Part shown: piece by piece, positions 44,368 through 52,462 of the stretch
Position numbering within the stretch: the first letter of the stretch is position 1
Layout of the letters: each line of letters begins with the position of its first letter
NCBI GenBank assembly: GCA_900553175.1
Contig: USCH01000001.1
Coordinates: 62,001 to 126,000 of the forward strand
DNA from: an uncultured Alistipes sp.
GTDB taxonomy: Bacteria > Bacteroidota > Bacteroidia > Bacteroidales > Rikenellaceae
Direction of reading: 5' to 3'
Length of the DNA: 64,000 bases
Notes under the pieces: model-generated
Seen by the model: only the letters and a program-made list of their open reading frames with translations
Told to the model about the DNA's origin: nothing
Databases searched by the model: none
Made by a program: the position numbers and the translations under genes

Positions 44368-44479
44368 AAAAAAGAGGGCGGCGAAGAGACGCCCCTCCCG
44401 AAAATTTTTTATCCGACTTCCGGGTGCGGCATGTCGAAGCTCCCTCTTTCTCTCTTTTGCGTCCGGTGTCCGGTCCGTC

Positions 44480-44893
44480 TCACGCTTCGGCGGGCTCCGG
44501 CTCGACGCTGACGATCGCCACCTCGCTCGTTACGGGGGCGATGCGGCGCAGCATCTGCGTCAGACCGCAGTAGCGTTCGTGGGTGAGGGCGATGGCGCGG
44601 CTCACGCGCTCCTGCTCGATGCCTTCGCCGCAGGCCACGTTGTAGATCACGTGGAACGAGCGGAAGAGGCTCTCGGATTGCAGCTCCTCGGTGTTCAGCT
44701 CGCCCGAATAGCTGATCTCCAGGCGCCGGGGCATGATGCGCATCTTGTCCAGCAGACGCATGGCCGTGCGTCCCGAACATTGTGCCGCGGCGTAGAGCAG
44801 CAGCTCCTTGGGGTTCATCCGGTCGCAGGAGGGACCGTTTACGGGGCCGAATTGGTCTTTCCCGGTCATTTCGACCGTCACTTTCTCGATCAT
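44480..44893 (-). CDS. OsmC/Ohr-family peroxide-detoxifying protein
   Basis: A 137-residue OsmC-like protein. The two redox Cys lie in AAAQCSGRTAM and HERYCGLTQML, and MNPKELLLYA and the LEISYSGEL strand are typical. It reduces organic hydroperoxides using dithiols. MIEKVTVEMTG at 44,893 is the start. An in-frame extension to 45,220 would translate the 72-bp repeats and is not credible. Confidence 0.9.
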   Translation of the reverse strand: MIEKVTVEMTGKDQFGPVNGPSCDRMNPKELLLYAAAQCSGRTAMRLLDKMRIMPRRLEISYSGELNTEELQSESLFRSFHVIYNVACGEGIEQERVSRAIALTHERYCGLTQMLRRIAPVTSEVAIVSVEPEPAEA

Positions 44894-44989
44894 GATTCTC
44901 GTTTTTTTCGGTTCAACGCGATTCGGGCGGCAAATTCCGTTCCTCTCCGTGCGGACCGGGAGATTAAAATGCGGTCGCTTCCGCCTCCG

Positions 44990-45133
44990 GCTTTTCGCAC
45001 TTCGGCTGCGCCGAAGATACTTCGCCTCGGCAAAATGCAAATAAATTTGCTTTTGCGCTCGGCTTTTCGCACTTTGGCTTCGCCGAAGATACTTCGCCTC
45101 GGCAAAATGCAAATAAATTTGCTTTTGCGCTCG
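44990..45133 (+). repeat. Tandem 72-bp duplication of the dyad element (copies 3 and 4)
   Basis: Two consecutive 72-base units (44,990-45,061 and 45,062-45,133) differ at only a few bases. Each has GCTTTTCGCACT, CCGAAGATACTTCGCCTCGG, then CAAAATGCAAATAAATTTGC with the perfect dyad GCAAAT-AA-ATTTGC, and TTTTGCGCTCG. The second unit runs into a TATCTTTG box. It lies in a 283-base gap between OsmC and the TPR gene. Confidence 0.92.
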
Positions 45134-45150
45134 GCTTATTCGTATCTTTG
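45118..45150 (+). promoter_or_regulatory. Promoter of the TPR/barrel operon
   Basis: TTTG at 45,118-45,121 (inside the right dyad arm) and TATCTTTG at 45,143-45,150 are 21 bases apart. The TPR start is 26 bases downstream. Confidence 0.65.
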
Positions 45151-45176
45151 CCATCGTCCCATACGGTTTTTTGTCT

Positions 45177-48100
45177 ATGCGATCCTGTCTTTTATCGTTC
45201 ATGCTGTGCCTGGCCTGCATTTCGGGCCCCGAAACCCGGGCGGCGGGATGCTGCCGCTCCGCCGCTGCGGGGCTCGCCGGCGCACCCGAAGCCTCGGCAG
45301 CCGCTTTCGACCGCGGGCGCGAACTCTTTTCGTTCGGCCGCTGGAGCGATGCCCGCCACGAGTTCGCCGCCGCCCGCGGACAGCTCGGTCCCGACGACCG
45401 GGCGCTCGCCGAGGAGATCGACTATTATCTGGCGGCTCTGGCCGTGGAGCTGGGCAGCGACGATGCCGAAGGGGCCTTGCGGCAGTTCATCGCCCGCTAT
45501 CCCGTCTCGTCCCGTCTCAACGACGTGCAGTTCGCACTCGGTTCGCTCTACTGCGCCCGGGGCGACATGCTGCGCGCCCGCGAAGCCTTCGCGGCGGTCG
45601 ACTACGGCCGGCTCGACGGGCCGCGCCGCGAACGTTACGACATCCGCATGGGGTATGCCGCATTTTCCGAGGGCGATTATGCCGCGGCCCTCACGCATTT
45701 CGAACGCATCCCTGCCGGCAGCGAATACGCCGATCACGCCCTCTATTACCGCTCCTACATCGACTACGCCGAGGGGCGCTGCGGCCGTGCCAAGCAGGGC
45801 TTCTCCGAGCTGCTGCGAAGCGATGCCTACCGCGATGTGGCGCCCTTCTTCCTGTTGCAGCTCGAATTCCGCGACGGCAACTACCGCTACGTGACCGAGC
45901 AGGGCGAGGCGCTGGCCGCGCGTGCCGTGCCCCAGCGGCGTGCCGAGATCGAACGCACGGTCGCCGAATCGTGGTTCCGTCTCGGGGAGTATGGGGCCGC
46001 CGTCGCCCATCTCGAGGCTTTCGAAGCCGCGGGCGGCACGTTCGACCGCGACGGCTGCTACCTGATGGGCTTCTCGCTCTACCGCACGGCCCGCTATGCC
46101 GAGGCGGCCGAGTGGCTGCGCCGGGCCTGCGGCGCCGAGGATGCGCTCACGCAGAACGCCTCCTACCATCTGGCCGACTGTTACCTGCGCGGAGGCGACA
46201 AGCGGGCCGCCATGCAGGCATTCGCCATGGCCTCCGACGAGCGGTTCGATGCCGCGATCGCCGAAGACGCCCTGTTCAACTACGCCAAGCTGCAATACGA
46301 ACTGGGGGACGGCGCCTTCAACGGGGCGATCAACGTGCTGAACCGCTATGTGGCGCGTTACCCCTCCTCGGAACGGGCCGCCGAGGCCCGCACGCTGCTC
46401 GTGGCCGCCTGCTACAACTCCCGGGACTACGATGCGGCCTACCGAATGCTCAAGGCTTCGCCGTCGGCCGATGCCGACATGCGGGCCGCCCTCCAGAAAA
46501 TCGCCTACTTCCGCGGTCTGGAGGCGTGGGCGGCCGGAGACAAGGCGGCCGCCCGGCGTTGCCTGGCCGAATCGGCTGCCGTGAACGTCAGCCCGAAATA
46601 CGCTGCGCTGTGCACCTTCTGGCAGGGCGAGATCGCTTTCGCCGAGGGCGACCGCGCCCTTGCCGCCGCCAAATACAACGCCTACCTCAAACGGGCCCCC
46701 CGCACCGAACGCGAGTATGCGATGGCTCTCTACAATCTGGGCTATTGCGCTTTTTTGCGCGGCGACATGCCGGGGGCCGACGATGCGTTCGGGAAGTTTC
46801 TCGCCCTGCACGGCGATCGGGACCGTTACCGGGCCGATGCTTTCAACCGGCTGGGCGATGTCCGCTACGCCGCGCGGCGGTTCGACGAGGCGGTCGGGGA
46901 GTACGACCGGGCCATCGCCCTGGCAACGCCCGAGGCGCATTATGCGCGCTACAAGCGGGCCGTGACGCTGGGCATTCTCGGCCGCCGCGACGAAAAGCTG
47001 CGGGCGCTGCGGCAGATCGTCGCGGCCGGGGAGGGCGACTATGTCGAGGAGGCCGCCTACGAACTGGGCCGGTCGTTCATCGCCGCCGAACGCTATGCCG
47101 AAGGCGCGGACCGGCTCGAACGCTTCGTCGCCGACTATCCCTCCTCGCCGCGGCGGCTTCAGGCCCTCTCCGATCTGGGGCTGGCGTGGCTCAATCTGGG
47201 CGACCGGGCGAAGTCGCTGAAATACTACGAAGAGGCGGTCGGCATGTCGCCCCGCTCGGCCGAGGCCCGGCAGGCCATGGAGGGCATCCGCGAAATCTAT
47301 CTCTCCGACGGCCGGGCCGACGAATATTTCGATTATGTCGACCGCACGGGCCTGGAGAGCGACCTGACGGCCATCGCCCGCGATTCGCTGTCGTTCGCCG
47401 CCGCACAGCGGCTCTACCTCGACGACCGCTGCGACGATGCCGCGAAGTCGCTGCGCAGCTATGTGAAGAGCTATCCCCGCGGCCGCTACCTCACCGACGC
47501 GCTCTACTTCCTGAGCGACTGCTATCTGCGTGTGGGGCAGCGCTCCGAAGCCATCGAAACCCTGTCGGCGCTGGCTGCCGAGGGCACCAACCGTTATTCG
47601 GTCACCGTGCTGGAGAAGCTCTCATCGATGACCTTCGCCGACCGGCGCTACGACGAGGCCGCCGCGGCCTACCGCAAGCTCTGCGAGGTCGCCCCTACGG
47701 CTGCGGGACGCGAGGAGGCCGCGACGGGCTACGTGCGCGCCACGCTGGCCGGCGGGGATGCCGCCCGCATCGAAGCGATGGCCGCCGACGTGCTCGCCCT
47801 GCCCGATGCGGGGCCTGTGGCGCTCCGCGAGGCGCGTTTCGCCCGGGCCGAGCAGCTGCGCCGGGCGGACCGCATGGCCGAGGCCGTGCCGCTTTATCGG
47901 GCGCTGGCGGCCGACGTCCGTTCCGACGAGGGTTCGGCCGCGGCCTATTATCTGATTCTGGCGACGTTCGAATCGGGCGATCTCGACGCTGCCGAACGGG
48001 AGGTCTTCGCCTTTTCGGAACGAAGTCCGAAGGCCTCCTGGCTGGCCCGGGCCTATCTGCTGCTGGGCGATGTCTATCAGCGCAGGGGCGATCTCTTCCA

Positions 48101-48197
48101 GGCCCGTGCCACGTGGCAGAGCATCGCCGACGGCTATTCGCCCGACGATGACGGCATCGTCGGGGAGGCGAAGGCCCGAATCCGCAAAATCGACTGA
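45177..48197 (+). CDS. Large periplasmic TPR-repeat protein
   Basis: A 1006-residue protein with a signal peptide (MRSCLLSFMLCLACISG). Nearly the whole mature chain is tetratricopeptide repeats, seen as recurring A-x-x-x-Y/F-x-x-G-x-Y-x-x-A patterns: YAAFSEGDYAAALTHFE, YHLADCYLRGGDKRAAMQAF, YNLGYCAFLRGDMPGADDAF, YELGRSFIAAERYAEGADRL, YFLSDCYLRVGQRSEAIETL, YLLLGDVYQRRGDLFQARAT. Such superhelices act as protein-binding scaffolds. Three bases separate it from the barrel gene, so the two products probably work together at the outer membrane. Function unknown. Confidence 0.88.
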   Translation: MRSCLLSFMLCLACISGPETRAAGCCRSAAAGLAGAPEASAAAFDRGRELFSFGRWSDARHEFAAARGQLGPDDRALAEEIDYYLAALAVELGSDDAEGALRQFIARYPVSSRLNDVQFALGSLYCARGDMLRAREAFAAVDYGRLDGPRRERYDIRMGYAAFSEGDYAAALTHFERIPAGSEYADHALYYRSYIDYAEGRCGRAKQGFSELLRSDAYRDVAPFFLLQLEFRDGNYRYVTEQGEALAARAVPQRRAEIERTVAESWFRLGEYGAAVAHLEAFEAAGGTFDRDGCYLMGFSLYRTARYAEAAEWLRRACGAEDALTQNASYHLADCYLRGGDKRAAMQAFAMASDERFDAAIAEDALFNYAKLQYELGDGAFNGAINVLNRYVARYPSSERAAEARTLLVAACYNSRDYDAAYRMLKASPSADADMRAALQKIAYFRGLEAWAAGDKAAARRCLAESAAVNVSPKYAALCTFWQGEIAFAEGDRALAAAKYNAYLKRAPRTEREYAMALYNLGYCAFLRGDMPGADDAFGKFLALHGDRDRYRADAFNRLGDVRYAARRFDEAVGEYDRAIALATPEAHYARYKRAVTLGILGRRDEKLRALRQIVAAGEGDYVEEAAYELGRSFIAAERYAEGADRLERFVADYPSSPRRLQALSDLGLAWLNLGDRAKSLKYYEEAVGMSPRSAEARQAMEGIREIYLSDGRADEYFDYVDRTGLESDLTAIARDSLSFAAAQRLYLDDRCDDAAKSLRSYVKSYPRGRYLTDALYFLSDCYLRVGQRSEAIETLSALAAEGTNRYSVTVLEKLSSMTFADRRYDEAAAAYRKLCEVAPTAAGREEAATGYVRATLAGGDAARIEAMAADVLALPDAGPVALREARFARAEQLRRADRMAEAVPLYRALAADVRSDEGSAAAYYLILATFESGDLDAAEREVFAFSERSPKASWLARAYLLLGDVYQRRGDLFQARATWQSIADGYSPDDDGIVGEAKARIRKID

Positions 48198-48199
48198 CC

Positions 48200-50014
48200 A
48201 TGAAAAACCGATTCATCCTTGCGCTGCTCTCGGCGCTGTTCGTCCTGCCCGCCCCGGCGCAGGTCGAAAAACGGGTCGAGGTCTCCAAAGCCTATGTCCC
48301 CAGCCTGGAGAGCGCCTCGAAACTCGCCGTGGAGCCCGACATGACCGACACGACCCGCATGCGGCCCGAAATCGACTATGCGATCATGCCTTTGGCCATC
48401 GCCACCTCTTTCGAGACGAAGCCCATCCGTCCAGCCACGGTCACCTACTGGGAGTTCAACCGCCCCCTGCCGTTCTACGTGAAGGCCGGAGCGGGGTATC
48501 CGCTCAATTCGGTGTTCGATTTCTACGCTTCGTCGCAGAACCGCGGCACGGGCTACGTCGTGGGCTATGTCAACCACGAGGGGCGCTATGCCGGCATCCG
48601 CAACGACTTCGGGGCGAAAAACAACTCGGTGCGCACTTGCAACCGCATCGGCGCCGCTGCCGGAAAATACTTCGGGCGGCATGTGCTGGAGGGCGCATTG
48701 AGCTATGAGAACCGCCTGCTCCACCGCTATGCCGCCTGGCAGCATCCGGCCGACATAAGCGCGGATTTCCTGAACGGCTACTACCCGGAACCGGCCGAGT
48801 CCATGCCCGAGGCGTGGATGCGTCCCGGCGCTGCGGCCGACTACGGCGATGTCCGCGCCGATGTGCGGCTGGGCGACGATTTTCTCGACCTGACCCGGAC
48901 CAATTTCGAGGTGGCTCTGGGCGGCGGTATCTTCTTCGATCACACGCGGGCGCTGGCCGCTCCCGAGCGGGGCCGGCAGACCTCGCTGGATGTTTCGGGC
49001 CGCCTGGCCCGCGCATTCGGCCGCCACCGCTTTTCGCTCGGGGTGGGGTACCGGCGCCTCGCCGGACTGAAGGCGCTCGCCGATACGCTCCAGCAGACGC
49101 TCCGTGCTTCGGCCCGTTACGGAGTCGACGGCGGTCTGGTCCGCTTCGAGGCGGGTGCCGACTACTTCCATGACCGCGTCGCCCGGGGGAGGCGCGGCAA
49201 CTACGTCGTTCCGTACCTGCGGCTCGATTTCGATTTGGGCGTCAGGGGTCTTTCGCCCTTTCTGTCTCTCGACGGCGATGTGCGCGACAACGCGTTCCGT
49301 TCGCTCGTGCGACAGAATCCCTATGTGTGTCCGTCCGCCTGGCTCGGCCGCAGTTCGGTCGACTACAACGGCCGCTTCGGCATCGGCGGCAATCTGTGGG
49401 GCGGACGTTTCGGCTATCGGCTCTACGCCTCTTTCTCGGTGCACGACAACCACGTCTACTGGTGCGGAGCGGTCCGGAACTTCTGGCAGTGGATCCCCGA
49501 GGAATCGACCGGCCGGGAGCAGTTCGATTCGGGGCACTATTTTTCGGGCGCCTCCCGGCCCATGCAGGCCCGTCAGACCGTCACGTCGTTCCACGGCGAG
49601 ATAACCTTGCGGCCTGTCGACGGACTCAGCGTCGACCTGGCGGCTCACGGTTACCTCTACAACGACGAGAAGGTGCGCATCGCAGACTTCGAAATCTCGC
49701 CGGACAACGGCGAACCCGCTTTCCGGGGGCGTGCGGGGCTGCGTTACGAGCGGCGCAAGATCGCTTTCGGCGTCAGCGGCCTGTTCGGGAGCGCCCGCCG
49801 GTGGACTTTGTTCGAGCAACGCCCGTTTCTGTCGGCCGGTTCGTTCGAAACCCCGTTCGCCATCGACCTGCGCGCCGATTTCGAGTGGCGCGTGACGGGG
49901 CGCACGGCCCTTTTCGTCGAGGGCCGCAACCTGCTCGACCGGCGGCTTTACGAATTTCCGTTCTATCCCGAATACGGCGCCTCGTTCACCGTGGGCGTGC
50001 GTGCGGTATTTTAG
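48200..50014 (+). CDS. TonB-dependent-receptor-like outer-membrane barrel without plug
   Basis: A 604-residue protein with a signal peptide (MKNRFILALLSALFVLPAPAQ). A short pre-barrel region (VEVSKAYVPSLESASKL) is followed by many amphipathic strands and a C-terminal aromatic strand ending GASFTVGVRAVF. TRTALFVEGRNLLDRRLYEFP-like wording near the end (TALFVEGRNLLDRRLYEF) resembles the last strands of TonB-dependent receptors. A normal plug domain is not visible, so it may be an assembly or secretion barrel. It pairs with the TPR gene and is closed by a terminator. Confidence 0.82.
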   Translation: MKNRFILALLSALFVLPAPAQVEKRVEVSKAYVPSLESASKLAVEPDMTDTTRMRPEIDYAIMPLAIATSFETKPIRPATVTYWEFNRPLPFYVKAGAGYPLNSVFDFYASSQNRGTGYVVGYVNHEGRYAGIRNDFGAKNNSVRTCNRIGAAAGKYFGRHVLEGALSYENRLLHRYAAWQHPADISADFLNGYYPEPAESMPEAWMRPGAAADYGDVRADVRLGDDFLDLTRTNFEVALGGGIFFDHTRALAAPERGRQTSLDVSGRLARAFGRHRFSLGVGYRRLAGLKALADTLQQTLRASARYGVDGGLVRFEAGADYFHDRVARGRRGNYVVPYLRLDFDLGVRGLSPFLSLDGDVRDNAFRSLVRQNPYVCPSAWLGRSSVDYNGRFGIGGNLWGGRFGYRLYASFSVHDNHVYWCGAVRNFWQWIPEESTGREQFDSGHYFSGASRPMQARQTVTSFHGEITLRPVDGLSVDLAAHGYLYNDEKVRIADFEISPDNGEPAFRGRAGLRYERRKIAFGVSGLFGSARRWTLFEQRPFLSAGSFETPFAIDLRADFEWRVTGRTALFVEGRNLLDRRLYEFPFYPEYGASFTVGVRAVF

Positions 50015-50030
50015 ATGTGCCGACTCCGAA

Positions 50031-50063
50031 AAAGAGGCTGCCGCACCGGGCGGCAGCCTCTTT
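50031..50063 (+). terminator. Terminator after the barrel gene
   Basis: AAAGAGGCTGCCG (50,031-50,043) pairs with CGGCAGCCTCTTT (50,051-50,063). Confidence 0.9.
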
Positions 50064-50093
50064 CGTATGTTTTTTGTGCAGGGATACGAAAAA

Positions 50094-50191
50094 AGGGTGA
50101 GCTCCTCATATCGCACCGCTACGACCGCATACCCTTGCTCGATTCCTCGCCTGGGGGGTTCTGCGGGAGCTGGTCGTATGAGACTCACCCG
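50094..50191 (-). ncRNA. ffs: Small bacterial SRP RNA (4.5S-like)
   Basis: On the minus strand, terminal strands GGGTGAG and CTCACCC (plus 50,184-50,190 and 50,095-50,101) close a roughly 97-nt hairpin. The domain-IV apex reads CAGGCGAGGAATCGAGCA (plus 50,136-50,153). This keeps the symmetric-loop bases CAGG and AGCA and the GGAA tetraloop, but closes the loop with CGA/UCG instead of the usual CC/GG. A TACTTTTG promoter lies just upstream and a T6 tail just downstream. It binds Ffh in co-translational membrane targeting. Confidence 0.87.
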
Positions 50192-50194
50192 GGA

Positions 50195-50222
50195 CAAAAG
50201 TAGGAATTTTTTCGTATCTTCG
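50195..50222. promoter_or_regulatory. Divergent promoters: SRP RNA (-) and mltG (+)
   Basis: TACTTTTG on the minus strand (50,202-50,195), with a TTTTTG 20 bases upstream, serves the SRP RNA. TATCTTCG on the plus strand (50,215-50,222) is 16 bases before the mltG start. Confidence 0.65.
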
Positions 50223-50238
50223 CAAAAATTTTCGCACG

Positions 50239-51252
50239 ATGCGCAAAAAAACTCGGATATACGTCGCTCTGGCCGCTGCCGCGGTGTGTGCCGCCGCGGT
50301 TTTCGGAGCCTATGCCCAGTTTCGGGGCAATGCCGTCCGCAGCCGGGCGGAACTCTTCGTCAGCTCCCGCTCCGACTACGGCATGCTGACCGATTCGCTC
50401 CTGCCGCATATCCGCCACTGGGCCGCTTTCCGGTGCTACGCCCGGCGGCTCGATCTGCCGACGGGCTGGAAACCGGGCCATTACGAGCTCGAGCCCGGCA
50501 TGAGTGTCATCGACATCGTCCGCATGCTCAAGCTGGGGCGTCAGACGCCCGTGCGCGTGACGATCAACAACGTGCGCATTCCCGCCCAGCTGGCCGGGAA
50601 GCTCGCCCGCCAGCTCGATGCCGATTCGGTGTCGCTGCTGCGGGCGCTCACCTCGCGCGAAGTGGCCGCCGGGGTGGGTTTCGACAGCGTGACGCTCTTT
50701 TCGATGTTCATCCCCGACACCTATGAGTTTTACTGGACCGCCTCGCCCGAGGAGGTGGTGCGCCGCATGCGGCGCGAGTACGACCGCTTCTGGACCCCTG
50801 CCCGCGATTCGCTCCGGGCCCGCAGCGGGTTGAGCCGGCTGGAGGTGATGACCCTCGCCTCGATCGTCTACGAGGAGACGCGCCAGAGCGACGAGATGCC
50901 CCGCGTGGCCGGGGTGTATGTCAACCGCCTGCGCCGCGGCATGCCGTTGCAGGCCGATCCGACGGTCAAATACGCCATGCAGGATTTCGGCCTGCGGCGC
51001 ATTCTCAACCGCCATCTGAAATACCCCTCGCCCTACAACACATATATAAATAAGGGCCTGCCGCCTTCGCCCATCTGCATGCCGGGCAAGAATGCCATCG
51101 ACGCGGTGCTCCGGTTCGAAAATCACGACTACCTCTTCTTCTGTGCGCGACCCACGTTCGACGGCCATCACAATTTCGCCCGGACCTACGGCGAACATCT
51201 GGCCAACGCCCGGGCCTACAGCGCCGAACTCGACCGGCGCAAGATTCGATGA
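50239..51252 (+). CDS. mltG: Endolytic murein transglycosylase MltG
   Basis: Cuts nascent glycan strands, setting peptidoglycan chain length. The 337-residue protein has one N-terminal membrane anchor (IYVALAAAAVCAAAVFGAYA), a LysM-like region, and the YceG domain with FIPDTYEFYW, the active-site region LASIVYEETRQSDEMP, VAGVYVNRLRRGMPLQADPTVKYAM and YNTYINKGLPPSPICMPG. As in other Bacteroidota members, the EKET of E. coli appears here as YEET. Full length. Confidence 0.94.
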   Translation: MRKKTRIYVALAAAAVCAAAVFGAYAQFRGNAVRSRAELFVSSRSDYGMLTDSLLPHIRHWAAFRCYARRLDLPTGWKPGHYELEPGMSVIDIVRMLKLGRQTPVRVTINNVRIPAQLAGKLARQLDADSVSLLRALTSREVAAGVGFDSVTLFSMFIPDTYEFYWTASPEEVVRRMRREYDRFWTPARDSLRARSGLSRLEVMTLASIVYEETRQSDEMPRVAGVYVNRLRRGMPLQADPTVKYAMQDFGLRRILNRHLKYPSPYNTYINKGLPPSPICMPGKNAIDAVLRFENHDYLFFCARPTFDGHHNFARTYGEHLANARAYSAELDRRKIR

Positions 51253-51279
51253 CCGTTGGCTTTTATCCGCTTTTTTCCG

Positions 51280-51287
51280 TATATTTG
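51280..51287 (+). promoter_or_regulatory. -7 box directly before tsaC-like gene
   Basis: TATATTTG ends six bases before ATG51,293, so a transcript from here would be almost leaderless. Confidence 0.5.
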
Positions 51288-51292
51288 TATTC

Positions 51293-51892
51293 ATGCTGAC
51301 GAAAATCTACGAACGGAATCCCTCCGAACGGGAGCTGCGGCGCGCTGCCGCGGTGCTCGACGGCGACGGGGTGGTGATCTGCCCGACCGACAGCCTCTAT
51401 GCTTTCGGCTGCTCGGTCCGTTCGGCCCGGGGGCTCGCCCGGCTGCGCGCGATGAAGAACAAGGAGGAATTCTCGCTGATTTTCGCCGATTTCGGTCAGG
51501 TGGCCGACTATTGCCGGGTGGACAATGCCTCCTTCCGGCTGCTGAAGCGCCATCTGCCCGGCGCTTTCACCTTCATCCTCCCCGCACTTTCGCGCGTCCC
51601 CGACAAGCTGCTCGGCCGGCGCCGCACCGTAGGCATCCGCATCCCGTCCCATCCCGTCGTCCGTGCGCTGGTCGAAACGCTGGGCTGCCCGCTGGTGACC
51701 ACTTCGGTTCCCGACGACGAATCCCAGCCGGAATACGCCACCGATCCCGAACTGCTCCACGAGCGCTACGGCCGTGAAGCCGATCTGGTCATCGACGGCG
51801 GTCCGGGCGGACGCATCCCCACGACGGTGGTCGATCTCACGGAGGGGGAGCCGCAGCTGCTGCGCGAGGGCCGCGGACTTTGGAACGACTGA
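51293..51892 (+). CDS. L-threonylcarbamoyladenylate synthase (Sua5/YciO/YrdC family)
   Basis: A 199-residue YrdC-fold protein. It has VVICPTDSLYAFGC, RLRAMKNKEEFSLIFAD, PGAFTFILPA, GIRIPSHPVVRAL and VTTSVPDDES, the signatures of threonylcarbamoyl-AMP synthases that start the t6A37 tRNA modification from Thr, bicarbonate and ATP. The KNKEEF wording resembles the YciO branch, whose activity is weaker or different, so TsaC versus YciO is left open. Followed by DUF4199 after 18 bases. Confidence 0.87.
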   Translation: MLTKIYERNPSERELRRAAAVLDGDGVVICPTDSLYAFGCSVRSARGLARLRAMKNKEEFSLIFADFGQVADYCRVDNASFRLLKRHLPGAFTFILPALSRVPDKLLGRRRTVGIRIPSHPVVRALVETLGCPLVTTSVPDDESQPEYATDPELLHERYGREADLVIDGGPGGRIPTTVVDLTEGEPQLLREGRGLWND

Positions 51893-51910
51893 CAAAAACA
51901 CCCATAAATC

Positions 51911-52462
51911 ATGAACAAGAACACATTCTGGAACGATGCCGCCCGCACGGGTGCCGTGATGGCGCTGGTGCAGATTCTCTCCGCCGTGGCGGGGCTGTAC
52001 TGGAAATCGCCGCTGCTCACGCTGCTTTCGGTGGCGGTTCTCGTCACGCTGCTCTATCTTTTCGTCAGGGATCGGGCCCGGCGGCAGGGCTCCGAAGGGT
52101 ACGGCTTCGGCGCCTGCATGAAGTACGTCTTCTGGATGATGGTCTTCGCCGGAATCCTCTACGGAGCCTGGGAGATCGTCGCCCGCAACGTGCTTTTCAC
52201 GGAGCGCTACGAACAGACGCTCGCCGAAAATCTCTCCATCGTGGCGAAGAGCCTCCCCGCCGCCCAGCTGGACGACGCTGCGGCCCTCTCGCGCAAGGTG
52301 CTTTTCGCTCCCCTGTGGATCGTCGTCCAGTGCATCTTCGGCTGTGTGATCCAGGGCGTTTTCTTCGGCCTCTTCGTGTCGGCTTTCGCCCGGCGCGAGC
52401 CCGATGTGTTCGCCGACGATGACGACACTTCCGACCCCTCGTCCGATGAACGCCGCGAATAA
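51911..52462 (+). CDS. DUF4199 membrane protein
   Basis: A 183-residue protein of the Bacteroidota family DUF4199, with four hydrophobic helices (VMALVQILSAVAGLYW, LLSVAVLVTLLYLFV, YVFWMMVFAGILYGAW, IVVQCIFGCVIQGVFFGLFV). The C-terminus is very acidic (VFADDDDTSDPSSDERRE). In many Bacteroidota it sits before a DPM1-like glycosyltransferase, as here (17-base overlap). Function unknown. Confidence 0.88.
   Translation: MNKNTFWNDAARTGAVMALVQILSAVAGLYWKSPLLTLLSVAVLVTLLYLFVRDRARRQGSEGYGFGACMKYVFWMMVFAGILYGAWEIVARNVLFTERYEQTLAENLSIVAKSLPAAQLDDAAALSRKVLFAPLWIVVQCIFGCVIQGVFFGLFVSAFARREPDVFADDDDTSDPSSDERRE

Noticed and set aside
44990..45133. Possible CRISPR array
   Set aside because: Only two abutting units with no spacers between them and no cas genes in the window.
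44480..45220. Long minus-strand frame that would extend OsmC through the 72-bp repeats
   Set aside because: The extension is low-complexity repeat translation with no family similarity. OsmC proteins begin at MIEKV-like starts, so the extension is an effect of a repeat length divisible by three.
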